A stretch of DNA of 11,022 bases from an uncultured Campylobacter sp. (GCF_947255105.1 NZ_CAMYFP010000021.1:1-11022); one strand, 5' to 3'. Shown: positions 1 through 7,236, counted from the stretch's first letter. Numbers and translations: made by a program. Notes: generated by a model not told the origin, from the sequence alone.

Positions 1-76
1 GGTCGCTTAGCTCAGTTGGTAGAGCGCCACCCTTACAAGGTGGATGTCAAAAGTTCGAGTCTTTTAGCGACCACCA
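1..76 (+). tRNA. tRNA-Val (anticodon TAC)
   Basis: A complete cloverleaf can be folded by eye. Acceptor arms 1-7 and 66-72 pair perfectly, the anticodon stem is 27-31/39-43, and the loop CTTACAA places TAC at 34-36. The T arm carries TTCGAGT, the discriminator is A73 and the CCA end is encoded at 74-76. It is the first of three same-strand tRNAs and may be preceded by others outside the window. Confidence 0.97.
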
Positions 77-81
77 TAGGT

Positions 82-158
82 GCGACGGTAGTTCAGCTGG
101 TTAGAATGCCGCCCTGTCACGGCGGAGGTCGCGAGTTCGAGCCTCGTCCGTCGCGCCA
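82..158 (+). tRNA. tRNA-Asp (anticodon GTC)
   Basis: Acceptor arms 82-88 and 148-154 pair fully. The anticodon stem 109-113/121-125 encloses loop CTGTCAC with GTC at 116-118. Discriminator G155 is the usual identity base of tRNA-Asp, and CCA is encoded at 156-158. It lies five bases after tRNA-Val, so both are probably cut from one precursor. Confidence 0.97.
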
Positions 159-163
159 CTAGT

Positions 164-239
164 GTCTCGTTAGCTCAGCAGGTAGAGCATCTCCCTTTTA
201 AGGAGGGGGCCGTTGGTTCGAATCCAACACGGGACACCA
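164..239 (+). tRNA. tRNA-Lys (anticodon TTT)
   Basis: Acceptor arms 164-170 and 229-235 pair with one G-T wobble. The loop CTTTTAA places TTT at 197-199, the discriminator is A236, and CCA is encoded at 237-239. It is the last tRNA of the array. The nine bases right after its CCA are repeated, inverted, after the CCA of the tRNA-Gln at 1005-1078. Confidence 0.97.
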
Positions 240-309
240 CTTCTTAACTACTTTTTACCCAAATTTAGCCATTTTATATTTTTAGTTATACAGCAAGCTA
301 TACAATTTT
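240..309 (+). repeat. 3' flank of tRNA-Lys, inverted copy of the tRNA-Gln 3' flank
   Basis: Three blocks are shared, in the same order, with the reverse complement of 963-1004. They are CTTCTTAAC directly after the CCA (240-248), the 15-mer ATTTTTAGTTATACA (278-292) and the 11-mer TATACAATTTT (299-309). Between the first two blocks this copy has about 20 extra bases. The arrangement looks like a duplicated tRNA flank or an old recombination/attachment site; no integrase is visible nearby. Confidence 0.6.
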
Positions 310-426
310 AATTATTTTTGCATTCACTGTTTTTAGGCTCAAATTTAGAGTTAAAACAATAATATAAATTTAAAGTCTAATATGATAGAATCCACCAAAA
401 ATATTTTGCCGACATAAAAGCAAGAT

Positions 427-810
427 TTGGCGATTTGTAAATTGGTTAAGGAATTTAACAATCTGCCAGAGGGCAAAGCTGGGCTCTATTTTTATAGACA
501 TACAGCTGGAAATTTTGCTTTTGGGATTATAAAAACTGCTTATTTGGATTATCAAGCTATAGCTAAATTGAAACACCATTACTTTATCTATATGGATGTT
601 GAGCCTGGCGAACATACTATCTCTGTAGAGAGTGAATTTAGCCCTAATAAATTAAAAATTTTATTTGAAAAGGGCAAAAATTATTTTGTTAGACAATACC
701 TAAAAATTGGTATTTTTGTAAATGGCTCGAATGTAGTTTTGATGGATGAAGAGAAGGCTAAAAAAGCACTAAAAGACGATGATTATATATTGGTTGAATT
801 TAAAAAATAG
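427..810 (+). CDS. DUF2846-like protein, probably 5'-truncated lipoprotein
   Basis: The 127-residue product resembles DUF2846 proteins: an N-terminal segment with the pattern GLYFYR (residues 19-24), a central V-x-PGEH-x-I turn near 58-64, and a later GKNYFV strand motif near 82-87. Family members are usually small lipoproteins starting with a signal peptide and lipobox Cys. Here no signal peptide exists. The frame opens only at 418 after an in-frame TAA at 415, there is no in-frame ATG, and the chosen start is TTG at 427 with no clear ribosome site. The first residues MAIC put a Cys at position 4, where a lipobox Cys could once have been. A possible -10 box (TATGAT, 381-386) lies upstream. 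It may be a pseudogene whose signal-peptide end was lost, or a cytoplasmic version. The family call is by eye and function is unknown. Confidence 0.5.
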   Translation: MAICKLVKEFNNLPEGKAGLYFYRHTAGNFAFGIIKTAYLDYQAIAKLKHHYFIYMDVEPGEHTISVESEFSPNKLKILFEKGKNYFVRQYLKIGIFVNGSNVVLMDEEKAKKALKDDDYILVEFKK

Positions 811-818
811 AGCTGCAA

Positions 819-830
819 GGTAAATTTACC
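819..830. other. Perfect palindrome after the DUF2846-like gene
   Basis: GGTAAATTTACC is a perfect 12-base palindrome beginning 9 bases after the stop codon at 810. A T-rich stretch follows only about 15 bases later, so if this is a terminator it is a weak one. Confidence 0.3.
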
Positions 831-962
831 CTACACTTATAAATTACTTTTTTCAATCTCAAACCAAAAATTAATAGTAGTAGTTTAAATTAGCAAGTTT
901 TAAAATTGTTGCTTAATAATTAAATTACTATAATTGGATAAGTGACAAAGTTTTATAAAATC

Positions 963-1004
963 AAAATTGTATAACTAATTGTATAACTAAAAATGGTTAA
1001 GAAG
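963..1004 (-). repeat. 3' flank of tRNA-Gln with tandem 12-mer
   Basis: Two exact tandem copies of AATTGTATAACT lie at 965-976 and 977-988. Read on the minus strand, this segment repeats the blocks found after tRNA-Lys: CTTCTTAAC (996-1004), ATTTTTAGTTATACA (980-994) and TATACAATTTT (963-973). It is therefore an inverted, more compact copy of the tRNA-Lys flank, and the pair brackets the DUF2846-like gene. Confidence 0.6.
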
Positions 1005-1078
1005 TGGATGCCCTGATTGGATTCGAACCAATGTTAGCTGATCCAGAGTCAGCCGTTCTACCACTAAACTACGGGGCA
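1005..1078 (-). tRNA. tRNA-Gln (anticodon CTG), slightly irregular
   Basis: On the minus strand this folds into a 74-base tRNA with D arm, anticodon stem GCTGA/TCAGC around loop CTCTGGA, a perfect T stem around TTCGAAT, and an encoded CCA (1005-1007). The anticodon is CTG, reading CAG. U1-A72 at the acceptor end fits tRNA-Gln. Two oddities stand out: a C6-A67 mismatch in the acceptor stem and U73 as discriminator, where purines are usual. A -10 box lies just upstream. It may be a minor glutamine tRNA or a decaying copy of the usual TTG species. Confidence 0.8.
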
Positions 1079-1090
1079 ACAAAGAATTTT

Positions 1091-1096
1091 ATTATA
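1091..1096 (-). promoter_or_regulatory. -10 box for tRNA-Gln
   Basis: The minus strand reads TATAAT within GTTGTATAATAAAATT, 12 bases upstream of the tRNA 5' end at 1078. This spacing fits transcription starting a few bases before the mature tRNA. Confidence 0.5.
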
Positions 1097-1434
1097 CAAC
1101 TATTAAAATAAAACTTCTATAAATTTAAAGTTATCACCATTTTAAAGCAAAGAGTCTTTTTAAATTTATTTTTTATATAGATATCAATTAACTATTTATC
1201 TTATATAATTTTCATAAACTATTTTAACAGGAATTTACTCTCATCAAATTTAGAAAAATAAAATAAATATATTCTTTAGAAAATTCTTTCAATTATTGAT
1301 TTAAGTTAGATAGCTTAATTTAACTTATCCTTGCTTTTTTACAAAGTCAAAATTCATTATTTATTGATTTATCAATATAAAAAATTAACTTATCATAAGC
1401 ATAGCTTGATTTATAACAAATTTATCTAATAGAC

Positions 1435-1440
1435 TATAAA
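1435..1440 (+). promoter_or_regulatory. -10 box of the cytochrome/torA operon
   Basis: TATAAA, extended to TATAAAAT, lies 33 bases before the first ATG of the operon. As often in Campylobacter, no clear -35 hexamer is seen. A strong ribosome site, AAGGAGG, follows at about 1462-1468. Confidence 0.4.
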
Positions 1441-1472
1441 ATAGCTTTAAATAGCAATAAAAAGGAGGATAT

Positions 1473-2027
1473 ATGAAAAAAATTTTAATATTTGTCTTTG
1501 CCTGTGCTTTTGCATTTGCAAATGAGATAGTTTATAGCGATGTTGTAAAGTCTCTTTATGCAGATAAAAGCGATAAAAAGGCTATTGGAAGGCTGCTTCC
1601 AACGGCACCTGTAGAGATTTTGGAAAAAGATGGCGATATGCTGAAAATCAAGATCGAGGGTTATATCCAAGATGATGTGAGTGAGGCAATCTACTTTAGT
1701 GAGGGAAAAAGAATCCTAAACGCAGCTTTTGGAAAAAATGCAGCCGTAGATGTTAAGGTTCTAGAAAAAGGTGCTTGGAGCAAAGTAAGCGTTGAAGCCT
1801 ATACCGATGATAAGGATTTTTATAAAGAATTAAAACCTATCATGGATAGAGCTGCTAGTATCTACACTGAGAGTTGTTCAATGTGTCATGCCCTTCATAG
1901 CATCAACGAATACAACGCAAATCAGTGGCCAAGTATCTTAAAATCTATGTTAAGCAGAACTGTAATGGATAAAAAAGATAGATTTTTAGTTTCTCAATAT
2001 TTACAAAAAACTACTACAAAGGAGTAA
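1473..2027 (+). CDS. Periplasmic mono-haem cytochrome c, TorC C-terminal-like
   Basis: This 184-residue protein should carry electrons to the TorA reductase encoded next to it. It starts with a short Sec signal peptide (about residues 1-16, MKKILIFVFACAFAFA). An SH3b-like beta-rich region spans roughly 22-90. A single CXXCH haem site, CSMCH, is at 135-139, followed by the segment NQWPSILKSMLSR (150-162) with Met159 as a possible sixth ligand. The part from about 75 onward resembles the C-terminal mono-haem domain of the TorC/TorY cytochromes, but the tetrahaem NapC-type domain is absent, so quinol must be oxidised by another complex. Homologue and gene order match Cj0265c of C. jejuni. The start is fixed by a strong AAGGAGG site. 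TorA follows after three bases, with its ribosome site AAGGAG overlapping this gene's stop. Confidence 0.9.
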   Translation: MKKILIFVFACAFAFANEIVYSDVVKSLYADKSDKKAIGRLLPTAPVEILEKDGDMLKIKIEGYIQDDVSEAIYFSEGKRILNAAFGKNAAVDVKVLEKGAWSKVSVEAYTDDKDFYKELKPIMDRAASIYTESCSMCHALHSINEYNANQWPSILKSMLSRTVMDKKDRFLVSQYLQKTTTKE

Positions 2028-2030
2028 GAA

Positions 2031-4520
2031 ATGTCAGTAAATTTATCAAGAAGAAATTCACTTAAAACAATTGGTGCGGCATTTTGTGTGCCATTTTTTA
2101 TGAAAATGAACCTTTTTGCGACCGAGAATGCTACTAAAAATTTCAAGATTATTAAAGATGGTGAAGTTATAACAGGAGCTCACTGGGGAGTTTTAAAACT
2201 TACCATAAAGAACGGCAAAATCGTAAAAAGTGAGCCTTTAAACAAAACTTCAAGCATAAAAAATCCTCTTCAACACTACACAGCTGATTTAGTTTATGCA
2301 AAAGATAGGGTTAAATATCCTTATGTAAGAAAAAGTTATTTAGAAAATCCAGATAGCCCAAAACCTGAACTTAGAGGAAGTGATGAGTGGGTTAGAGTAA
2401 GCTATGACAAAGCTATAAAGCTAATTGCAAACGAACTTAAAAAAACAATAAAAGCAAGCGGAAATACTAGCGTTTTTGCAGGAAGCTATGGATGGAAAAG
2501 TCCTGGAAATATGCAAAATGCAAGAATCTTACTTCATAGATTTATGAACCAAATAGGTGGTTTTACAGGAACTTTAGGTGATTATTCAACTGGTGCATCA
2601 CAAATTATTATGCCACATGTCCTAGGAACAATTGAGGTATATGAGCAACAAACTTCTTGGCCTTTAGTATTAGAAAATGCCGATGTTGTTGTTATTTGGG
2701 GCGCTGATCCATACTCAACTTTAAAAATAGCTTGGACTGTAAGCGATGAGCAAGGTTTAAAATATCTTGAAGAACTAAAAAAGAGTGGAAAAAAAGTTAT
2801 TTTCATCGATCCTATCAAAAATGCAACTTGCAAATTTCTAAACGCCCAGTGGATAGCACCGCTACCAAATACCGATGTTGCAATGATGCTTGGTATGATG
2901 TATGAACTCTATGAGTCTAAAAAATATGACCAAAAATTTATAGAAACCTACACAACAGGATTTGATAAGTTCTTGCCTTATCTTCTTGGAAAAACAGATA
3001 ATACTCCAAAAACTCCAAAATGGGCTTCGCAGATTTGTAAAATTGATGAAAAAACCATAAAAGAGCTAGCTCACACACTTTACGACAATAAAACTATGAT
3101 AATGAGTGGATGGGGTATGCAAAGAGTTCATCATGGTGAGCAACCACACTGGGCGCTAGTAACTCTTTGTGCGATGCTTGGACAAATTGGAAAGCCAGGA
3201 TGTGGGTTTGGATTAAGCTACCATTATAGTAACGGCGGTGTTCCAGATGCAAAAGCTGGAATCGTTGGTGGTATAAGCTCAGGTGCTGCAAACGTTGGAA
3301 CCGGTCAAAGCTGGCTTCAAAAAGCAACTGATTCAGCATTTCCACTAGCTAGAATTTCAGACGCTCTTTTAAATCCTGGAAAAACAATAGATCACAACGG
3401 TAAAAAAATAACCTATCCAAAAATTGACTTTATCTACTGGGCAGGCGGAAATCCTTTAGTTCATCATCAAAATACAAATGAATTTATTAAAGCTTGGAAA
3501 AAGCCACGAACTGTTGTAGTAAATGAAATTTACTGGACTCCAACTGCTAGAATGGCAGATATTGTTATGCCTGTAACTACAATCTATGAAAGAGATGATA
3601 TCTCTATGATTGGTGATTATGCAAATTTAGGAATAACTCCAATGAAACAAGCTGTTGAAAAAGTGGGTGAGAGTAAAAATGACTATGAAATTTTTACCGA
3701 TTTAGCAGCAGAGTTTGGTGTAAAAGACAAATATACAGAAAATAAAAGCGATACCCAGTGGATAAAAGAATTTTATGAAAGCGCAAGAGATCAGGCAAAG
3801 AAAATGCAACTTGAAGAGTTAAATGGTGTTGTTATGAAGCCATTTGAGGAATTTTGGGCTGATAATAAGCCTATAACTTTCCTTCAAACTCAAGAGGGAT
3901 TTGAATATAATAGATATGGCGATTTTAGAGAAGATCCTATTTTAGAGCCACTCGGCACTCCATCAGGCCTAATTGAAATTTACTCAGAAGTAATTGAGAA
4001 GATGAATTATGATGATTGTAAAGCTCATCCAACTTGGTTTGAGCCAATTGAATGGCTTGGTATGAAAAACAAACCTGCTGAGTTTCACCTAGTTACTTCT
4101 CACCCTGAAGATCGTCTTCACTCTCAGCTAAATAACACAAGTCTTAGAGATGAGTATGCTATCTCAAACTTGGAGCCTATCTGGATAAATAGTGAGGATG
4201 CAAAAGCAAAAGGCATCAAAACTGGTGATGCGGTTAGAGTGTTTAATGCTAGAGGCGAGGTGTTGGCTGGTGCAAAAGTAACAGATGACATTATAAAAGG
4301 TGTTGTTAAGCTATGTGAAGGTGCTTGGTATGACCCACTTGATCCAACAAAGGCAGAAAGTTTGGATAAAAACGGAAGTGCAAATGTCTTAACTATAGAT
4401 ATACCAACCTCAAAACTTGCAAACGGAAACATCTCTCACACTGGTCTTGTAAATATAGAGAAATTTACAGGCAAAGTTCCTGAACTTACTATCTTTAAAC
4501 AACCTAAGATAAAAGCTTAA
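2031..4520 (+). CDS. torA: TMAO/DMSO reductase, molybdopterin enzyme TorA
   Basis: The 829-residue product is a single-subunit periplasmic molybdopterin-guanine-dinucleotide enzyme that reduces TMAO and DMSO as anaerobic electron acceptors. A twin-arginine signal, SRRNSLK at 6-12, precedes a hydrophobic stretch, so it is exported folded. No N-terminal Cys cluster for iron-sulfur is present, as expected for the TorA/DorA type. The active site is clear: SYGWKSPG (152-159) supplies Tyr153 and Trp155, and GDYSTGAS (183-190) supplies Ser186, the molybdenum ligand. GTIEVYEQQTSWP (199-211) is also typical. A Tyr two residues before the active-site Trp is said to mark DMSO-type rather than strict TMAO-type enzymes, which would fit a broad substrate range. 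Length is normal for the family. It lies in an operon with the cytochrome upstream, as Cj0264c does, and ends at a strong terminator. Confidence 0.95.
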   Translation: MSVNLSRRNSLKTIGAAFCVPFFMKMNLFATENATKNFKIIKDGEVITGAHWGVLKLTIKNGKIVKSEPLNKTSSIKNPLQHYTADLVYAKDRVKYPYVRKSYLENPDSPKPELRGSDEWVRVSYDKAIKLIANELKKTIKASGNTSVFAGSYGWKSPGNMQNARILLHRFMNQIGGFTGTLGDYSTGASQIIMPHVLGTIEVYEQQTSWPLVLENADVVVIWGADPYSTLKIAWTVSDEQGLKYLEELKKSGKKVIFIDPIKNATCKFLNAQWIAPLPNTDVAMMLGMMYELYESKKYDQKFIETYTTGFDKFLPYLLGKTDNTPKTPKWASQICKIDEKTIKELAHTLYDNKTMIMSGWGMQRVHHGEQPHWALVTLCAMLGQIGKPGCGFGLSYHYSNGGVPDAKAGIVGGISSGAANVGTGQSWLQKATDSAFPLARISDALLNPGKTIDHNGKKITYPKIDFIYWAGGNPLVHHQNTNEFIKAWKKPRTVVVNEIYWTPTARMADIVMPVTTIYERDDISMIGDYANLGITPMKQAVEKVGESKNDYEIFTDLAAEFGVKDKYTENKSDTQWIKEFYESARDQAKKMQLEELNGVVMKPFEEFWADNKPITFLQTQEGFEYNRYGDFREDPILEPLGTPSGLIEIYSEVIEKMNYDDCKAHPTWFEPIEWLGMKNKPAEFHLVTSHPEDRLHSQLNNTSLRDEYAISNLEPIWINSEDAKAKGIKTGDAVRVFNARGEVLAGAKVTDDIIKGVVKLCEGAWYDPLDPTKAESLDKNGSANVLTIDIPTSKLANGNISHTGLVNIEKFTGKVPELTIFKQPKIKA

Positions 4521-4526
4521 ATTTAT

Positions 4527-4544
4527 CCCCTCAAATTTGAGGGG
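4527..4544 (+). terminator. Rho-independent-type terminator after torA
   Basis: CCCCTCAAATTTGAGGGG is a perfect 18-base palindrome six bases after the torA stop, flanked by complementary TAAATT/AATTTA that lengthen the stem. The downstream side is AATTTAAAAATT rather than a pure T-run, and the palindrome could work in both directions. Confidence 0.75.
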
Positions 4545-4704
4545 AATTTAAAAATTAGCTTGACTAAAATACAAATTAATTAAGGCTTTTGAAATTTAAT
4601 AATTTTTCTTAACTTTGTTTTGGACGTTTTATCAACTAACAGTTAAGCTTATTGACTGTAAAATTATTTTTATATTGTTATTTTAACTTTCCAAGGAGAT
4701 AATT

Positions 4705-5169
4705 ATGCGTTTATTGTGCAATATCGTATGGTGGATGCTTTTTGGCTGGCTAATAGCTCTAACTGCTTATATAGCTGGACTCATTCTTACTTTACTTGTA
4801 GTAACAGCGCCTGTTGGTTTAGGCTTGATGGAGTATGGAAAGTTTTTATTTGCTCCATTCTCAAGAGAGATGATAAGCAAATCAAGATTTGAGCTCGATA
4901 AAAATGAGAATGTAGCTTGGAAAGCTTATTCTAAAATAGTTATGATACTTTATGTTGTTTTGTTTGGAATTTGGCTAGTTATAGCTTTGCTTTTTGCAGC
5001 TATTGCCAATGTTTTTACAATAATTGGAATCTCAAATGCTTATATCATAGTCAAATCTCTAGGAACTGCGTTTAATCCAGTTGGAAAAAAATGCTTATCA
5101 AAATATGAAGCCGATGCTTTAAAAATCGAAGAAGCCAATAAAAATTTAGATAAAAAATTTAAAAGATAG
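4705..5169 (+). CDS. YccF-domain inner membrane protein (two repeats)
   Basis: The 154-residue protein is hydrophobic with two similar halves. Residues 6-55 run from NIVWWMLFGW through a long membrane segment and a turn TAPVGLGLMEYGKF to LFAPFSREM. Residues 77-128 repeat this as KIVMILYVVLFGIW, FTIIGISNAYIIVK and AFNPVGKK. This internal duplication, with an apolar helix followed by I-I-G-I/V-G-x and an aromatic-Pro-F/V-G turn, is the YccF (DUF307) pattern. The C-terminal 25 residues are charged and probably cytoplasmic. The start ATG has an AAGGAG site seven bases upstream. It stands alone between the torA terminator and the toxin-like genes, so it probably belongs to the core chromosome. No biochemical role is known for the family. 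Confidence 0.8.
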   Translation: MRLLCNIVWWMLFGWLIALTAYIAGLILTLLVVTAPVGLGLMEYGKFLFAPFSREMISKSRFELDKNENVAWKAYSKIVMILYVVLFGIWLVIALLFAAIANVFTIIGISNAYIIVKSLGTAFNPVGKKCLSKYEADALKIEEANKNLDKKFKR

Positions 5170-5170
5170 T

Positions 5171-5227
5171 CTATATAATAGATAAAAAATGTTTAAATTT
5201 CATTATATAGTGGAACTATAATAGACT
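5171..5227 (+). promoter_or_regulatory. Inverted repeats and -10 box before the nucleotidyltransferase pair
   Basis: CTATATAAT (5171-5179) and ATTATATAG (5202-5210) are perfect 9-base inverted arms. A second pair, AGTCTAT (5168-5174) and ATAGACT (5221-5227), encloses them. TATAAT at 5217-5222 lies between and could be the -10 box of the downstream operon. Inverted repeats at the promoter fit autoregulation by a toxin-antitoxin complex. Part of the hairpin could instead end transcription of the YccF gene. Confidence 0.45.
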
Positions 5228-5269
5228 TAGAAGTATGAATTAGAAGATGATTTTAAAGAAGAATAAACA

Positions 5270-5593
5270 ATGAAACAAGAAATTGCAAATCACATTTTAA
5301 AGACTTGCTATTGGGGAAATATGAATATTACACCTGAAGAATTATTAAAAGATATAGACGATAAAGACTTTGCAAGAATGATTTTTAGTGCAATTTTTCA
5401 AAACTCTATCTCTTTGCTTATAGATTTGTCTATTATCAAAGATGAGTATGTTGTGGAGTTTATAAAAGAAAAAGAAACTAAGTTAAAAAGCGGTAGCTTT
5501 AACTATAGATTTTTAAAAAGACGGCTTGACTGCCTAATAAATTTATATATTGATAATTCGCACGATATAAGGGCTAGAAATTGGAACTTTTAG
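5270..5593 (+). CDS. Small protein, putative antitoxin partner of the nucleotidyltransferase
   Basis: The 107-residue product is not recognised as a named family. It is probably mostly helical, with alternating acidic and basic stretches and a basic segment, YRFLKRRLDC (residues 79-88), near the end. No membrane segment or signal peptide is seen. Its last 13 bases overlap the start of the AbiEii-type gene. That tight overlap, with the smaller gene first, is the usual order for a type IV abortive-infection pair, and on that basis I infer it is the partner. It does not show a clear winged-helix AbiEi signature, so it is a different or very diverged partner. The ATG at 5270 is preceded by AAAGAAGAA, a weak ribosome site. 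Confidence 0.7.
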   Translation: MKQEIANHILKTCYWGNMNITPEELLKDIDDKDFARMIFSAIFQNSISLLIDLSIIKDEYVVEFIKEKETKLKSGSFNYRFLKRRLDCLINLYIDNSHDIRARNWNF

Positions 5594-6330
5594 ATAAATA
5601 TAGGGCTTTATATAATGCTCAAGACAAAATACTTAACCTGCTTGCTAAAAGTGGAGTGGGTTTGTATTTAACAGGTGAAACTGCATTAAATAGATTTATT
5701 TTAAACAATTATTATAGATACTCAGACAATTTAGACCTTTTTACGGTAGAACAAAGTGTAAGTGCAAGAGCCCAAATCAATGACTTTATCTCTTTTTTAA
5801 AAGAAAATGGAGTTAAATTTGATATTTTAGTCGATAGTTTGGGTTTTAAAAGATTAATAACTGATGAAAATTTAAAAATAGACCTAGCTTATGATAGCAA
5901 TAAGCATATTGGTAAATTTATAGAAAAAAATGGTTTTTTGATTGACAATATAGAAAATATTTTTATAAATAAATTAGACTCTACTTATAACAGAGATGAG
6001 ATAAGAGATTATTTTGATTTATATTTGATTATGAAAAATTTCGATATAAATTTGTATGAGGAATATAAAAATCTACAACTAAAAAGTGCAACTACATTGG
6101 AAGAAATTTGTGCCAATATGATGAGTTTTACGAAGCTTAATATTACAAAAATAAATATCCATAATTTACCGGTAAAATCAAATAAAATTTTAAATGATTT
6201 TAAGGAAAATTCACAAAATTTTTTTAAAAATTATTTTTCACTTGAAAATATAAAATCAGAATACAATAATACAAATTCTTTAAAAGATGACAAAGAGCAA
6301 ACAACTAAAAACAGGAAGAATAAACGATAA
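5581..6330 (+). CDS. AbiEii/AbiGii-type nucleotidyltransferase with altered active site
   Basis: The 249-residue protein has the layout of the AbiEii toxin family (polymerase-beta-like nucleotidyltransferases that inactivate tRNA or other targets). TGETAL at 31-36 stands where the family has a GG[ST] loop, and RYSDNLDLF at 46-54 stands where it has R-x-S-x-D-[IL]-D. A third carboxylate is likely Asp101 in LKIDLAYD. KLDSTYNRDEIRDYFDLYL (131-149) is the typical late helix. Compared with the consensus, Gly33 is Glu and the first Asp of the DxD pair is Asn50, so metal binding may be impaired. The start is TTG at 5581, because no in-frame ATG occurs before the motifs, and a TAAGGG ribosome site lies seven bases upstream. 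The C-terminal 30 residues are Asn/Lys-rich. Beyond the stop the same frame runs on with helix-like codons broken by TAG and TAA, hinting at a shortened C-terminus. Confidence 0.8.
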   Translation: MELLDKYRALYNAQDKILNLLAKSGVGLYLTGETALNRFILNNYYRYSDNLDLFTVEQSVSARAQINDFISFLKENGVKFDILVDSLGFKRLITDENLKIDLAYDSNKHIGKFIEKNGFLIDNIENIFINKLDSTYNRDEIRDYFDLYLIMKNFDINLYEEYKNLQLKSATTLEEICANMMSFTKLNITKINIHNLPVKSNKILNDFKENSQNFFKNYFSLENIKSEYNNTNSLKDDKEQTTKNRKNKR

Positions 6331-6492
6331 AAAATAGCCACTATAAACGATGATGAATTAGAATAGCTTAAAATTAAATTGTAAAAGCTTATATGATAAA
6401 ATAAACTATTATTAATTGTCGATAAAAAAACTGCTTAGTAAATAGGTGGCAAAAAGCCAAAGTTATAAAAATAAAAGAGACCAAGGAAAAAT

Positions 6493-7236
6493 ATGAGCTA
6501 TGATGATAAAAGTATAAAAATGAGTGCATATGATATTTTAATTGATGAATTTAACAATAAAACTCCAAATGGATTATATTATTTTACTCAGATAAACTTT
6601 TCATATAACTCAAACAAAATAGAAGGTAGCAAGCTTTCAAAAGAGCAAACTAAATGTATTTATGAAACATCATCTTTGCTTTCTCAAAAAGATGAAATAA
6701 TAAGAGTAGATGATATAATTGAAACAATAAATCACTTTAAGGCTTTTGATTTTATATTAAAAACAGCTAAAAAAAGTTTAGACGAAAATTATATAAAAAA
6801 GATTCATAAACTTTTAAAACAAGGAATCACTAAAAATCAAATTATAGGTAAGTTTAAAACTAAGCAAAACTATATAGATGACTTTGTTGCTACAAGACCT
6901 GAAAATGTTTCAAAAGAGATAAATAATTTATTAAATAACTACAATAAAGTTGAGAATATAACAATAAATGATATTATAGATTTTCATTATAAATTCGAGT
7001 CAATTCATCCATTTGAAGACGGCAATGGAAGAGTTGGAAGATTGATTATGTTTAAAGAGTGTCTAAAGAATAATATAACTCCTTTTATTATAGATGAAGA
7101 TCATAAACTTTTTTATTATAGAGGCTTAAGAGAATATAAAACTACAAAAGGATTTTTAATTGATACTTGCTTGAGTGCTCAAGACACTTATGCTGAAATT
7201 TTGGAAAATTACATTAAAAATAGCACTCAAAAATGA
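6493..7236 (+). CDS. Fic family adenylyltransferase, class II (Fic1)
   Basis: The 247-residue protein has an intact Fic signature, HPFEDGNGRVGR at 172-183, with catalytic His172, the phosphate-binding DGNGR loop and Arg183. Such enzymes transfer AMP from ATP to target proteins. An inhibitory helix motif of the form [ST]-x-x-x-E-[GN] is present near the N-terminus as SNKIEG (40-45), which makes it a class II, self-inhibited Fic. A flap-like region TKQNYIDDFVATRPENV (123-139) precedes the motif. The start ATG follows an AAGGA site. Fic proteins of Campylobacter fetus subsp. venerealis have been described as an interacting toxin-antitoxin network. This gene and two further Fic genes in the same window fit that picture. 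The stop overlaps an ATG (ATGA) that opens a decayed downstream gene. Confidence 0.93.
   Translation: MSYDDKSIKMSAYDILIDEFNNKTPNGLYYFTQINFSYNSNKIEGSKLSKEQTKCIYETSSLLSQKDEIIRVDDIIETINHFKAFDFILKTAKKSLDENYIKKIHKLLKQGITKNQIIGKFKTKQNYIDDFVATRPENVSKEINNLLNNYNKVENITINDIIDFHYKFESIHPFEDGNGRVGRLIMFKECLKNNITPFIIDEDHKLFYYRGLREYKTTKGFLIDTCLSAQDTYAEILENYIKNSTQK

Larger units (their letters stand above)
1079..1472. other. Gene-free AT-rich spacer with divergent promoters
   Basis: No open frame with a plausible start or family pattern was seen in these 394 bases. The left edge holds the -10 box of the minus-strand tRNA-Gln and the right edge the promoter region of the cytochrome/torA operon. The middle is very AT-rich and without clear repeats. 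A regulatory region for respiratory genes would fit here, but no operator could be identified. Confidence 0.5.

Noticed and set aside
370..615. Minus-strand 81-codon frame
   Set aside because: It runs opposite the DUF2846-like gene, has no ribosome site, and shows no family pattern; it is an antisense shadow.
965..988. Tandem 12-mer as the start of a CRISPR or long repeat array
   Set aside because: Only two abutting copies without spacers; no array and no cas genes in the window.
2582..4432. Several minus-strand frames inside torA
   Set aside because: torA is a full-length conserved gene; these are antisense shadows with no independent signals.
6493..6496. ATGA at the Fic1 start as evidence for coupling to an upstream gene
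   Set aside because: Any ATG followed by A gives this pattern; the upstream frame is broken by TAA and TAG and is weak.
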